Shown: positions 1 through 7,956 of the stretch, one piece after another
How the letters are laid out: the number at the start of each line of letters is the position of its first letter
Numbering within the stretch: the stretch's first letter is position 1
Assembly: GCA_040217815.1 (NCBI GenBank)
Contig: JBEHWI010000008.1
Location: 36,563 to 100,562, forward strand
Source of the DNA: UBA5314 sp040217815
Lineage (GTDB): Bacteria > Bacillota > Syntrophomonadia > Syntrophomonadales > Syntrophomonadaceae
Direction of reading: 5' to 3'
DNA: 64,000 nt
Position numbers and translations under genes: made by a program
Notes under the pieces: generated by a model
What the model was told of the DNA's origin: nothing
Database searches by the model: none
Seen by the model: only the letters and a program-made list of their open reading frames with translations

Positions 1-764
1 TGATCGAGATGCAGGGCGCTCCCCAACATGGATCGGCCCAAAGTCCAGAAAACCCTTTTGGGAACCGTAGACGCCTGCTCCTCAACAGCTTTGCGCTCCA
101 ATCTCTCCGGCAGCAAGACTCCACAGCCCATACGGCGCAGCCGGTTTATCATATCCATACTGATGCCCGGGTCGTAGATGGCATAACCATGGCCTAAAAG
201 ACCGACATTAAGATCGGCTTCGGGCATAGCCGGTGCCGGCTGTCCCTCCCAGATTTTTATGGCCTCGGCCATGGTGTAGCCTTCGCGGGCCAGGGCCCGG
301 CAGAACTCCAATTCCTGCAGGCCGTGCTGATAGGCCCCTTCCCATTCCCGGCGCTTAACCGAAAGCAGCCGTCCCAGTCTTTTCATCTCATTTTGAAAAT
401 CCTTGTGGTTTTTGCTCATATCAACCACGATATCTATAAGGGGGGGAGCTTCTTCGATCAGGGCCCTCACCATATCGGGAATGCCCATGAATTTAGGACA
501 AATAAAGCTTCGTTCTTCAACACTGACCAGGCGCGGCACAAAGAGATAGTCCAGGCGGCAGCGGCATAATTCCCGGACATGGCCCATATAAACCTTGATG
601 GGGAAACAGGCTTCATCAACCGCTGTATCAATGCCCAGTTCAATAGTGAGACGGCTGCTGGGAGAGGAAGTCACCACTTCCCAGCCCAGATCCTCAAAAA
701 ACGTCTTCCACAACGGGTAATAGTAAAAATAAAAAAGGCCATGGGGTATTCCGATTCTCTTCAT
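1..764 (-). CDS. Acyl-CoA dehydratase activase-related protein (DUF2229-like), partial
   Basis: Only the N-terminal 254 codons are visible; the gene runs off the left edge. The protein begins MKRIGIPHGLFYFYY and has a cysteine-bearing conserved stretch (DEACFPIKVYMGHV, then RELCRCR, then SFICPKFMG). This is the pattern I associate with DUF2229 proteins linked to the BadF/HgdC activases of anaerobes. Activases of that group use ATP and an Fe-S cluster to energise 2-hydroxyacyl-CoA or aromatic-CoA dehydratases; the exact role of this branch is not established. ATG 764 has GGAGG nine bases upstream. It lies about 110 bp downstream of spoVAE on the same strand, with no clear terminator between. 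Family assignment is moderate because the C-terminal part is missing. Confidence 0.7.
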   Translation of the reverse strand, partial: MKRIGIPHGLFYFYYYPLWKTFFEDLGWEVVTSSPSSRLTIELGIDTAVDEACFPIKVYMGHVRELCRCRLDYLFVPRLVSVEERSFICPKFMGIPDMVRALIEEAPPLIDIVVDMSKNHKDFQNEMKRLGRLLSVKRREWEGAYQHGLQELEFCRALAREGYTMAEAIKIWEGQPAPAMPEADLNVGLLGHGYAIYDPGISMDMINRLRRMGCGVLLPERLERKAVEEQASTVPKRVFWTLGRSMLGSALHLD

Positions 765-872
765 GCCGCTTAACCTCCTGACATGATAATTGTGGACCAA
801 ATAGGCAGGTTTTAAACGTTACAATGAAGCAAAATGGACCCGAGGATGCCAGGGCATCGCGGCCAGTCGTTC

Positions 873-1232
873 CTATCCTTTGGGGTTGAATATAACTGCC
901 ATTACGTAGCCGAATACTACAGCCGCCACGATACCGCCGGCGGCTGCTTCCACTCCGCCGCTAAAAGCTCCTAGAATGCCCTTCTGTTCTACAGCTTTCA
1001 AAGTGCCCTGGGTCAATAAATGTCCAAATCCAGACAAAGGGACGGTCGCCCCAGCCCCACCGATTTGAACCAGTGGCTGATAGAGCCCCAGCCCGCTTAA
1101 TATTGCTCCCCCGGTTATATAACCGATCAATATGTGTCCAGGAGTTATACTCGGTTTGGTCAAATCCATGATCAATTGACCGATCAGACACAGGGCTCCG
1201 CCCACCAGGAACGCCATGTAAAGTGGAACCAT
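873..1232 (-). CDS. spoVAE: Stage V sporulation protein AE (SpoVAE)
   Basis: A 119-residue membrane protein with about four hydrophobic segments and the glycine-rich signature GHILIGYITGGAILSGLG. In the SpoVA family it forms part of the inner-membrane channel that moves dipicolinic acid into the forespore and out at germination. It is the last gene of a three-gene spoVAC-VAD-VAE unit, the minimal set common in Clostridia. A GTG in frame at 1238 is only two bases from the GGGAG site, so ATG 1232, eight bases from that site, is the better start. The protein is homologous to SpoVAC in the same operon. Confidence 0.92.
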   Translation of the reverse strand: MVPLYMAFLVGGALCLIGQLIMDLTKPSITPGHILIGYITGGAILSGLGLYQPLVQIGGAGATVPLSGFGHLLTQGTLKAVEQKGILGAFSGGVEAAAGGIVAAVVFGYVMAVIFNPKG

Positions 1233-1265
1233 TATCACCGCTCCCTTGTTTATAGTCTTTAATAC

Positions 1266-2279
1266 CTACTGGTTTTCTATCGCCACTGCGTGAGCTATAG
1301 CAGGAATAGTCTCACCCTGAAACTGGGTGGTCGGACTCATCAGTGCTCCAGTAGCCACCAGGAGAATTCGATTCATTTTGCCTTCCACCATTTTTTTCAA
1401 CAGGGGTCCGCATAGCATGGAAGCTGAACACCCGCACCCGCTCGCACCTGCATCAACTCCCTGGCTGTCGTCATAGAGCAAAACACCGCAGTCACTGTAG
1501 TTGGGTTGGGGCACAATCCCCTCTTTGACAAAAAGCTGCTGGGCCAGGGCCATCCCCACTTTGCCCAGGTCGCCGGTGACTATCAGATCATAATAGTCGG
1601 TGGGACGCTTTAAGTCCTGAAAATGAGTCTTAATGGTATCGACCGCTGCCGGAGCCATGGCACTGCCCATGTCCGCTGCGTCGCTTTGGCCCAGGTCAAT
1701 GACCCGGCCCAGGGTGGCGCAGGTAATCCGGGGGCCGCTGCCCAACCGCTCCAGAATCGCCGCACCAGCCGCGGTGGCCGTCCATTGGGAGCTGGGCGTT
1801 TTCTGTACGCCCTGTTCGGTGGGAAACCGAAACTGACGTTCCGCGGTATGGTGATGACTGCAGGCCGAAGCGCTGACCCGGCTGAAAAACCCACCGTCGA
1901 CCAGCATAGCGGCAACCGCCAGTGATTCCGCCATGGTCGAGCAGGCTCCGTAAAGTCCTAATAAAGGAACACCTATCTCTCGAGCGGCAAAACTGGTAGC
2001 TATTATCTGGTTCAGTAAATCACCGGCCAGCATCAATTCAATATCCGGACTCTGGTAGTTGCCTTTGCTTATAGCCAGCTTGATCGTTTCCCGAAGCATT
2101 TTGCTTTCCGCTTTTTCCCAGGTCTTCTCACCTATTGAATAATCGTCGAAAATCCAATCGAAGTCCTGCGCCCAGGGCCCCTGTCCCTCTTTGGGCCCCA
2201 CCACCGCCGCCCAGGAAGTGAGAACCGGCGGGTTTTCGAAGGCTACGCTCTGCAACCCCCTCTTTTTGGCTGCCTCCAC
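1266..2279 (-). CDS. spoVAD: Stage V sporulation protein AD (SpoVAD)
   Basis: A 337-residue soluble protein of thiolase-like fold that binds dipicolinic acid and works with the SpoVAC/SpoVAE membrane proteins in the spore inner membrane. Recognisable stretches are GVPLLGLYGACSTMAESL (thiolase-like Cys region), ACSHHHTAERQFRFPTE, and DCGVLLYDDSQGVDAGASGCGCSA near the middle to end. Length fits the family. It starts at GTG 2279, six bases after AAGGAGGT, 12 bp downstream of the spoVAC stop, and is followed 33 bp later by spoVAE. Co-transcription from the promoter upstream of spoVAC is expected. Confidence 0.95.
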   Translation of the reverse strand: MEAAKKRGLQSVAFENPPVLTSWAAVVGPKEGQGPWAQDFDWIFDDYSIGEKTWEKAESKMLRETIKLAISKGNYQSPDIELMLAGDLLNQIIATSFAAREIGVPLLGLYGACSTMAESLAVAAMLVDGGFFSRVSASACSHHHTAERQFRFPTEQGVQKTPSSQWTATAAGAAILERLGSGPRITCATLGRVIDLGQSDAADMGSAMAPAAVDTIKTHFQDLKRPTDYYDLIVTGDLGKVGMALAQQLFVKEGIVPQPNYSDCGVLLYDDSQGVDAGASGCGCSASMLCGPLLKKMVEGKMNRILLVATGALMSPTTQFQGETIPAIAHAVAIENQ

Positions 2280-2291
2280 CTGTCCACCTCC

Positions 2292-2753
2292 TTAACCTTT
2301 TACCAGGATTTTTATAAGTCCTATCAAAACCGCGGCAACAAAGCCGAACAATAGAGTAGGCCCGGCGACACTGAACATTCTGGCTCCCACTCCAAAAACA
2401 TAACCTTCCCGCTTGAACTCCATGGCCGGAGCAACAATTGAATTGGCGAATCCGGTTATGGGCACAATAGAACCTGCCCCGGCCCGCTGTCCGATTTCAT
2501 CATAAACGCCTAATCCTGTTAAAAAGGCCCCCAGGAAAATCATTATGATGGAGGTGGTGGTTGAAGCATCGGTTTTGCCCATGCCTTTACTCATGGCGTA
2601 GTTGGCAATAATCTGCCCCACGACGCATATGGCTCCTCCCACCATAAACGCCCAGATGCAATTTTTTAAAACCGCCGGTTTGGGCTTGACGGTTTGAACC
2701 AGTTGGTCATATTCCTGAACTTCAATTTTATGCAATTTCTCTGATGCTCCCAC
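2292..2753 (-). CDS. spoVAC: Stage V sporulation protein AC (SpoVAC)
   Basis: A 153-residue membrane protein and first gene of the spoVA operon. The N-terminal 30 residues are cytosolic (YDQLVQTVKPKPAVLKNC), followed by several membrane segments and the family signature TGLGVYDEIGQRAGAGSIVP. In Bacillus SpoVAC is a mechanosensitive component of the dipicolinic acid channel. It starts at GTG 2753, eight bases from AGGAGG. A forespore-type promoter candidate (GCATA, 18 bases, CACAATA) lies 34-63 bases upstream. Confidence 0.95.
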   Translation of the reverse strand: MGASEKLHKIEVQEYDQLVQTVKPKPAVLKNCIWAFMVGGAICVVGQIIANYAMSKGMGKTDASTTTSIIMIFLGAFLTGLGVYDEIGQRAGAGSIVPITGFANSIVAPAMEFKREGYVFGVGARMFSVAGPTLLFGFVAAVLIGLIKILVKG

Positions 2754-2786
2754 TACAAAGCCCTCCTTTGCCGACTTCTACTAGAC

Positions 2787-2816
2787 TATTGTGCTTATAT
2801 TTAACCTGCTTTATGC
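2787..2816 (-). promoter_or_regulatory. Candidate sigma F/G promoter of spoVA
   Basis: On the minus strand GCATA (2816-2812) is followed after 18 bases by CACAATA (2793-2787). The forespore sigma F/G consensus has GHATR at -35 and CATNHTA at -10; this site matches five of five and six of seven. The spoVA operon is a sigma G operon in Bacillus, so site and gene agree. The same -35 and spacing recur upstream of dacF and spoIVB in this window. Confidence 0.6.
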
Positions 2817-2954
2817 GATTTGTATTCCTTCCCTAAAAGACATCTTAAAATATGAGCCGGGCGGCGGCTTGGAAAAAGAGAGACAAAATAGCACCATCCC
2901 TGTTGGTTTGAATAGTCTAAAATAAACAGTCATACTTAAACGGAGGACTATTCT

Positions 2955-3779
2955 TTGATAAAAGCATCTCTGCTGATCACTTCATATCTCAGTTCCCATT
3001 TGCTGAAATGGAATCTCGCTTCACTGGCCAGGCAACAGATACCCTTTAGTTTTGAAACTATCGTGTTAAATGACGGGCTGCCCGATGAAAGCGAACAGTT
3101 CTGCCGGCAGTATGAAAACCAGTTAAACATCCGCTATGTATTTACCGGGCAGCGCAACCAGCCCGGGCGCATGGTTTACCGGGTTCCCGGATTCGCATTA
3201 AATATCGGGGCTCGTCTGGCCAGGGGGGAAATTATAATAATTTCCTGCGCCGAGATGTTTCACTTGAACCAGACTATAGCCCACCTTGTTAAACCCGTAC
3301 AGTACGATGCCAAACTGCTCACCACCAGCATCGGTATGGATGACGACGGCAGTTTCCTGGCCTATTTGGAAAAAAGCGGGGGCTATTTTGACTTTAATTC
3401 CTACTTTTCGCTCTATCCCCGGCTAAATACCCGCCTCCCCTTTCTCATGGCCATGAACCGCCAGCAATTCTTAAATATCGGCGGCTATGATGAAGACATG
3501 ATCGGATTTGCCTACGATGATGAGGATTTAATGGACCGCCTGCTTTTTAATGGAAGCAATATATACCTCACTCAGGCCTTAACCATTCATTTATTCCATC
3601 ACCGTCATGATAATGATCTGGGCGGCAGGCCGGAAACGATCTATAACGCCAATTTGTACAGGAGTAGAAAAGGAAAAATCCAGCGCAATCAAAACCGTGA
3701 ATGGGGGCGCCTGGATGTGCCGGAGGGAGAATCTCTTGAAGAAAGGAGACGAAGTGTTCTTGCCCTGGAATATGTTTAA
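2955..3779 (+). CDS. Family 2-type glycosyltransferase
   Basis: A 274-residue GT-A fold glycosyltransferase. The N-terminus ASLLITSYLSSHLLKW and ETIVLNDGLPDESEQFC form the nucleotide-sugar binding half, GEIIIISCAEMFHLN occupies the place of the metal-binding acidic motif, and the C-terminal block GGYDEDMIGFAYDDEDLMDR is the acceptor/galactosyltransferase-like motif seen in chondroitin-polymerase-type enzymes. No membrane segment is visible, so it is probably cytosolic. TTG 2955 follows CGGAGG by eight bases. It is divergent from spoVA and overlaps the next plus-strand gene by 26 bp, forming a two-gene unit. Donor sugar and acceptor cannot be read from sequence. Confidence 0.8.
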   Translation: MIKASLLITSYLSSHLLKWNLASLARQQIPFSFETIVLNDGLPDESEQFCRQYENQLNIRYVFTGQRNQPGRMVYRVPGFALNIGARLARGEIIIISCAEMFHLNQTIAHLVKPVQYDAKLLTTSIGMDDDGSFLAYLEKSGGYFDFNSYFSLYPRLNTRLPFLMAMNRQQFLNIGGYDEDMIGFAYDDEDLMDRLLFNGSNIYLTQALTIHLFHHRHDNDLGGRPETIYNANLYRSRKGKIQRNQNREWGRLDVPEGESLEERRRSVLALEYV

Positions 3780-4296
3780 ACTCGATCAGGAAGCCCATAT
3801 TTCTCAACATTACAGCACGCAGAGTTTTCCCCACGGCGATCAGGGGACCTTATATATGAGCCGTTTTAAGGGTGAAGGAGATGCCTACAGGATTTTTATG
3901 ACTTTCGACCTTAAAGGGAAGTTCGTCTGGCGAAAAGGCGGCCCTCCCCGACCCGCTTTTTTACGCCTCTTTGTCCACCGCAACGAAATAGCTTCAGGGG
4001 CTGCCAAATGCTCACTTTACCAGGTGGCAGAACCCTGGCACCCAACTGCGGTTTGCTGGAAATACCAGCCGGCCTGCCAGGCGGGGGCGCGGATGGATTT
4101 TGTAATTCCGACCGGCTGGCAGGGATATATGTTCCTGGATCTATCGCAACAAGTCCAGGAATGGCTTGAGGGTGATGCCCCTAACTACGGTTTCATGATC
4201 AAAGGCGATGAATATAGAGACAGCCTGGTGGCTTTCCACGGCGCCTCCTATCCATTTTCCGGCACCGTTCCGACCTTGCTCTTAGGAACCCGCTGA
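3754..4296 (+). CDS. CBM96/DNRLRE-like domain protein
   Basis: A 180-residue single-domain protein with the repeating pattern of the DNRLRE/CBM96 family: a strand with FLRLFVHRNE, then YQVAEPWHPTAVCW, then YMFLDLSQQVQEWLEG followed by NYGFMIKG, ending with PTLLLGTR. In this family the W-D/L-x-S/T-xx-V-xx-W segment is typical; members sit on extracellular or spore-surface proteins and some bind glycans. Here it stands alone, without signal peptide or enzyme domain. The frame is open further upstream, but GTG 3754 follows AAAGGAG by five bases inside the end of the glycosyltransferase gene, so translation is probably coupled. Function is not known. Confidence 0.65.
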   Translation: MFLPWNMFKLDQEAHISQHYSTQSFPHGDQGTLYMSRFKGEGDAYRIFMTFDLKGKFVWRKGGPPRPAFLRLFVHRNEIASGAAKCSLYQVAEPWHPTAVCWKYQPACQAGARMDFVIPTGWQGYMFLDLSQQVQEWLEGDAPNYGFMIKGDEYRDSLVAFHGASYPFSGTVPTLLLGTR

Positions 4297-4325
4297 TCGA
4301 TGGAGCCCGACCGGAATACCATTCG

Positions 4326-4718
4326 GGCACCACGATTTACGCTTCGCATATTATTAAGGTTGAAAAAGGCGAATCTTTAACGTCCTTTCTCTAACCTCGC
4401 TCAAACGTAAAGGGATACCCTCCTAAAAGGCATCCCTTCGAATTCATTTGACCCGGTACCTGGACCGGGTTTCAGACCGTCTACAAAAGCGAATTCGCAA
4501 CTCTTTGCCATCCTGGCATCGGCGGCTCTTTGGCGTCCTGCCACCGCCGCACTAGTTCATCCATGAACGTCGCTGCACTAGCCCGTCCGTGGGCGTCGTC
4601 TACGTTGCTCAACAGGCCTGCTCAATCAACGTACTAGTGTACGCCTCAATCGCAGGCCTTTTTCGCGCCTTGCTCATCATTATTTCCTGCCGAGCGAAGC
4701 GAGTAATATCGTGGTGCC
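4326..4718. repeat. Inverted-repeat element (about 393 bp) carrying the shared 81-bp core
   Basis: This non-coding stretch fills most of the 4297-4762 gap. Its ends are inverted copies: GGCACCACGAT at 4326-4336 and its complement at 4708-4718, each followed inward by a GCTTCGC block with small gaps. Inside are several hairpins (ACCCGG/CCGGGT at 4451-4470) and a GC-rich core at 4507-4587. I count 75 of 81 bases of that core as identical to 18489-18569, and it also matches 19888-19968 in reverse. The ends differ from those of the two 308-bp elements, so this is either a second family sharing a core or a chimera. No transposase is present. Confidence 0.65.
4614..4663 (+). terminator. Hairpin with T-run inside the repeat element
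   Basis: AGGCCTGC (4614-4621) pairs with GCAGGCCT (4652-4659). An inner CGTAC/GTACG helix is also possible, and five T residues follow at 4659-4663 on the plus strand. It could end transcription from the glycosyltransferase/CBM96-like pair, although it is about 320 bp downstream and belongs to the element. Confidence 0.45.
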
Positions 4719-4762
4719 TGGATGGTGCTTCGCTTCTGTAGCTCTCTCTGGCTTTCTTAAGT

Positions 4763-4957
4763 TTATCCTACATAGGCAATCTTGATATTGGCCTTATACT
4801 CCAGTATGCGTTCCTCCTTGCAGTCAGCAGTCCAGTTGCATACTTCTACGCCGGTAATATTCTTGTATTCCCGCGATGCGTCCCTGACTGCTCTTTCGAT
4901 GGCATCCTGCCAGCTGACCGTTGATTCTCCTACAAACTCAGCTACTCTAACCTGCAC
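4763..4957 (-). CDS. Dodecin family flavin-binding protein
   Basis: A 64-residue protein matching the dodecin fold. Features are a beta strand with VAEFVGESTVSWQDAIERAV, a helix with RDASREYKNITGVEV, and two strands with EERILEYKANIKIAYVG. Dodecins form hollow dodecamers that store or buffer flavins or CoA in the cytoplasm. Length is typical. GTG 4957 has AAAGGAGG eight bases upstream. The gene stands alone between the repeat element and sigF, with no operon partner. Confidence 0.88.
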   Translation of the reverse strand: MQVRVAEFVGESTVSWQDAIERAVRDASREYKNITGVEVCNWTADCKEERILEYKANIKIAYVG

Positions 4958-5115
4958 AGGGCAAACCTCCTTTACATTTTCGTTTTTAGTGTGGATAGAG
5001 CAGCCTGACTTTATGCGTCGCCAATCATTATATTTGCCTTAATAAATAAAGGAAAGCCTGGGGTGGCCTCCCTCATTTTTATTTGATATTGGTTACGCTA
5101 TAAAAGCTATGATTG

Positions 5116-5847
5116 TTACTCCATGGCTCCGCGCAGTTTTAAAAGAGCCGCCTTTTCGATGCGCGATATCTGAACCTGGGACACCCCCAGATCATGGGCA
5201 ATGTTCGACTGTGTATCATCCTTAAAGAAGCGGCGGATGATGACCGTCTGTTCACGTGGATCAAGTTTGGCCATGGCCTCCCGCAGGGCAACATGGTCCA
5301 GTATGGCCTTGCTGCTCTCTTCACTTCCCAAAACATCGATCAGGGAAAGGGGTTCCCGTTCGTCCCCGGGAAACACATCGTGGATATAAGCCGGGGTCTG
5401 ACAGGCTTCCATGGCCACGACTATTTCCTCTTTGTCGATGTCGAGGACGCTGGCAATTTCGTTTACACTGGGCTCACGGCCCAGATCCCCCCTTAATTTG
5501 TCTTGAGCCCAGCGGATCCGGTGGTACACCTCTTTGATGCCCCGCTGCACCTTGACTATTCCGTCATCGCGCAGGAACTTTTTCACCTCCCCGATTATCA
5601 TCGGCACCGCGTAAGTTGAAAAGCGCACATTATAGGAATGATCAAATTTATCGATCGCTTTAATGAGTCCAATCGAAGCCACCTGATAAAGGTCTTCATA
5701 CTCATAGGAAGAGTTTTTGAAACGCTCCAGGACCATATAAATCAGCCCCACATTGGCCTCGTAGAGTTGGGCACGGGCTTCCTCGTCTCCTTCCTGGGCT
5801 CTCAATAAAAGGTTTTCGTTCTCCTGATAAAGATTCCCTGAAGTCAT
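5116..5847 (-). CDS. sigF: RNA polymerase sporulation sigma factor SigF
   Basis: A 243-residue sigma-70 family factor, first compartment-specific sigma of the forespore. Region 2 contains YEDLYQVASIGLIKAIDKF and VRFSTYAVPMIIGEVKKFLR, with the 2.4-type VQRGIKEVYHRI after it. Region 4 holds the HTH NIAHDLGVSQVQISRIEK near the C-terminus. It is last in dacF-spoIIAA-spoIIAB-sigF, 3 bp after spoIIAB, the conserved order of the spoIIA operon. Activity is held off by SpoIIAB and released by dephosphorylated SpoIIAA. Sigma F is distinguished from the similar sigma G by this context. Confidence 0.96.
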   Translation of the reverse strand: MTSGNLYQENENLLLRAQEGDEEARAQLYEANVGLIYMVLERFKNSSYEYEDLYQVASIGLIKAIDKFDHSYNVRFSTYAVPMIIGEVKKFLRDDGIVKVQRGIKEVYHRIRWAQDKLRGDLGREPSVNEIASVLDIDKEEIVVAMEACQTPAYIHDVFPGDEREPLSLIDVLGSEESSKAILDHVALREAMAKLDPREQTVIIRRFFKDDTQSNIAHDLGVSQVQISRIEKAALLKLRGAME

Positions 5848-5850
5848 AGC

Positions 5851-6306
5851 TTAGCCTCCTTCAGGGAAATCATCCTCATCCGGCCTGCTAAAGGTGCGCC
5901 GGAGACAGATGCAAGTCCCCTCGCCGGGCGCAGTGACCACATCCAGTTCATCGGTAAACGATTTCATGAACGTAAATCCCATACCCATTCTGGCCGGGTC
6001 GCTGGAAAAGGCCGGTTCCATGGCCTGGTCCAAATTCTGTATGCCCTTACCGAAATCCTGCACCACTATCTCCAAGGTGCCTTCATCCATGATGGAAACG
6101 ATTATGCGGATTTTTTCGTTGGGTTGGTTGTCATAACCGTGGATTATGCTGTTCGATACCGCCTCGGATACAACCAGTTTTATCTCTTCTATGTCTTCCA
6201 GGGTGCACTCCAGCTGGGTGGCAAAAGCCCCCACACAGGAGCGGCTAAAAGAAACGTTTTCAGGTTTGCTGGGGAATTCAAATTGGACGTAGTTTTTTAC
6301 GCTCAT
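5851..6306 (-). CDS. spoIIAB: Anti-sigma F factor / serine kinase SpoIIAB
   Basis: A 151-residue GHKL-fold protein that binds sigma F and phosphorylates SpoIIAA. The N box EAVSNSIIHGYD, the G1 box VQDFGKGI and the G2 box GMGFTFMKS are all present. An upstream in-frame GTG at 6333 overlaps the ribosome site. ATG 6306, giving MSVKNYVQFEF, aligns with known family starts. The GGGAGG site lies about 26 bases from this ATG, separated by a perfect hairpin (6313-6327), an unusual arrangement discussed under findings. The stop is 3 bp before sigF. Confidence 0.95.
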   Translation of the reverse strand: MSVKNYVQFEFPSKPENVSFSRSCVGAFATQLECTLEDIEEIKLVVSEAVSNSIIHGYDNQPNEKIRIIVSIMDEGTLEIVVQDFGKGIQNLDQAMEPAFSSDPARMGMGFTFMKSFTDELDVVTAPGEGTCICLRRTFSRPDEDDFPEGG

Positions 6307-6339
6307 TCTCGTCCAGCCCGGGGCTGGCTTCACCTCCCT

Positions 6340-6672
6340 CTAGTTGCTGATAATCTCGCGTTCATTCTTATATAAAGGTATCAATTTGTTAACCCCGGAA
6401 AAACAAAGGATTTTTTCGACTGAAGTCTTGGCTCCGACGATGAACATACGTCCATTTAAAGCCGACATTTTCTTGTAGCGCCCTATCAGCACTCCCAGAC
6501 CGGAACTGTCTATAAAGCTCACTCTTTCAAGGTCGATTATGAGCATTCTTACTCTCCCCTGGTCAATGGTCTCATCCAACTCCTGTCTCAACCGGTCGGT
6601 CACCATCATATCCAGTTCACCGGCCAACCTCACCACCAGGGTGTCTCTAACCTGCTTCTTATCTATATCCAC
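6340..6672 (-). CDS. spoIIAA: Anti-anti-sigma F factor SpoIIAA
   Basis: A 110-residue STAS-domain protein. The phosphorylation motif IDSSGLG places the regulated serine at Ser56, directly after Asp55. Dephosphorylated SpoIIAA sequesters SpoIIAB and frees sigma F in the forespore. GTG 6672 is preceded by GGAGGGGAGACA. The gene opens the spoIIA trio 76 bp after dacF; a sigma H-like promoter candidate sits in that gap. Length and motifs are normal for the family. Confidence 0.96.
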   Translation of the reverse strand: MDIDKKQVRDTLVVRLAGELDMMVTDRLRQELDETIDQGRVRMLIIDLERVSFIDSSGLGVLIGRYKKMSALNGRMFIVGAKTSVEKILCFSGVNKLIPLYKNEREIISN

Positions 6673-6706
6673 TGTCTCCCCTCCTTCAATGGTGGAACAC
6701 CTTAAA

Positions 6707-6735
6707 AGCTTCTACAGGCAGGGGAGAATACCTTC
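6707..6735 (-). promoter_or_regulatory. Candidate sigma H promoter of spoIIA
   Basis: On the minus strand GAAGGTATT (6735-6727) resembles the sigma H -35 RNAGGAWWW with one mismatch. After 11 bases GTAGAAGCT (6715-6707) partly matches RNNGAATWW. The spoIIA operon is sigma H-dependent in Bacillus. The -10 fit is imperfect, so this is a suggestion only. Confidence 0.35.
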
Positions 6736-6748
6736 CCAAAAATTAACT

Positions 6749-7924
6749 TCATAATAGATAGGTTTCGGCAAATAGTTTCAGAATTTCCCGCCACAATCCG
6801 GCCCGGGGCACCTCCCGGGCGGCAACCAGGTTTACCGACTTTAGCACCTGGCCGTCCTTTAACACCCTGATCTCACCCAGAACCTGGCCTTCCTGAACCG
6901 GCGCGTTTGTATAGGGAAGCACTTCTTTTTCGTAGCTTACCTTTTTTTCTTCTCCTTTTTCAACAATGCTTCCCACGTTTCCCTGGGCAACGGCTTCAAC
7001 CTGGTTTTCAGTGCCCTTGCCGATCGTCACGATGCCACATACATTGTCTTTGGCAAAGAAAGACTGGAAGCCATACCGGGCGAAGCCATAATTCAAAAGC
7101 TGCATTGAATCTCGGAAATGCCCGTTTGCCTCAGGAGTTTTCATTACCACGGCAATCAGGCGCAGAGATCCCCGTTTGGCGGTTGATACCAGGCAGTGCT
7201 GCGCTTCATTGGTCCATCCGGTTTTAAATCCATCCGCCCCCTGGTACCACCACAGCAATTTATTGGTATTGTACAGTTTGAACTTGCCCTGGCGCAGGTT
7301 GTATTCCTTTATGGATGTGTATTCCTGGATCTTGGGAAAGTTTAGGGCATACTGAGCCATTACGGCCATATCATAGGCGCTGGTTACATGCCCCTCGGCC
7401 GGCAGGCCATAGGCGTTGACAAAATGAGTGTTGGCAAGCCCCAGTTCTTTGGCCTTTTGATTCATTCTCTCCACGAAAGCCTGGTGGCTTCCTTCCAAAT
7501 GCTCGGCCACTGCGACACAGGAGTCGTTGGCCGATCCAACCGCTATGGCAATGAGCATTTCTTCAAAGCTCATTTCTTCCCCAGGTTCCAAATATACCTG
7601 GGAGCCGCCCATTTTCCAGGCATTTTCACTGGTGCTGACCCGATCTTTCAAACCTACTTTACCCAGTTGCAGGTCTTCGGCGGCCAGTATCAAAGTCATT
7701 AATTTGGTCATGCTGGCTGGAGCCAACTTCTCTTGCTCATTCTTAGCCAAAAGCAGTCTGCCGCTGTCCGCATCCATGAGTACGTAGGCTTCGGCCTTTA
7801 CATCGGCTGCCGCGTTGGCGTTGGTTTTAGGCTTTGCATCATTGGCCCCCAGAACTGGAGGATAGGCGGGAACGAGTAGAAAAGCCAGGAGCAGCAATCC
7901 CAGGACAACCCGTTTGCACATCAT
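6749..7924 (-). CDS. dacF: Serine-type D-Ala-D-Ala carboxypeptidase (DacF-like)
   Basis: A 391-residue penicillin-binding protein 5-type enzyme that trims the terminal D-Ala of peptidoglycan stem peptides. It has an N-terminal signal peptide (about residues 1-26), the catalytic SMTK at Ser71, the SxN motif SAN at 131-133 and the KTG triad at Lys234 (GFKTGWTN). A C-terminal beta-rich domain and an amphipathic end (LWREILKLFAETYLL) suit membrane-surface anchoring. Position directly before spoIIAA is conserved and supports DacF. ATG 7924 follows GGGGAGGT by about nine bases; an ATG three bases later is an alternative. Confidence 0.92.
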   Translation of the reverse strand: MMCKRVVLGLLLLAFLLVPAYPPVLGANDAKPKTNANAAADVKAEAYVLMDADSGRLLLAKNEQEKLAPASMTKLMTLILAAEDLQLGKVGLKDRVSTSENAWKMGGSQVYLEPGEEMSFEEMLIAIAVGSANDSCVAVAEHLEGSHQAFVERMNQKAKELGLANTHFVNAYGLPAEGHVTSAYDMAVMAQYALNFPKIQEYTSIKEYNLRQGKFKLYNTNKLLWWYQGADGFKTGWTNEAQHCLVSTAKRGSLRLIAVVMKTPEANGHFRDSMQLLNYGFARYGFQSFFAKDNVCGIVTIGKGTENQVEAVAQGNVGSIVEKGEEKKVSYEKEVLPYTNAPVQEGQVLGEIRVLKDGQVLKSVNLVAAREVPRAGLWREILKLFAETYLL

Positions 7925-7956
7925 CAGGCAGGCACCTCCCCAAAAATCCGTTGTTA

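Noticed and set aside
873..2753. spoVA operon seen as broken because spoVAA, AB, AEa and AF are absent
   Set aside because: The C-D-E trio alone is the usual set in many Clostridia.
3607..4296. Single frameshifted gene made of the glycosyltransferase and CBM96-like frames
   Set aside because: The second frame has its own GTG with a good ribosome site, and the two domains are each complete.
5045..5090. Terminator after sigF
   Set aside because: A stem AGGCC/GGCTT-like pairing is present but weak and interrupted, and the T-run is poor; not supported enough to list.
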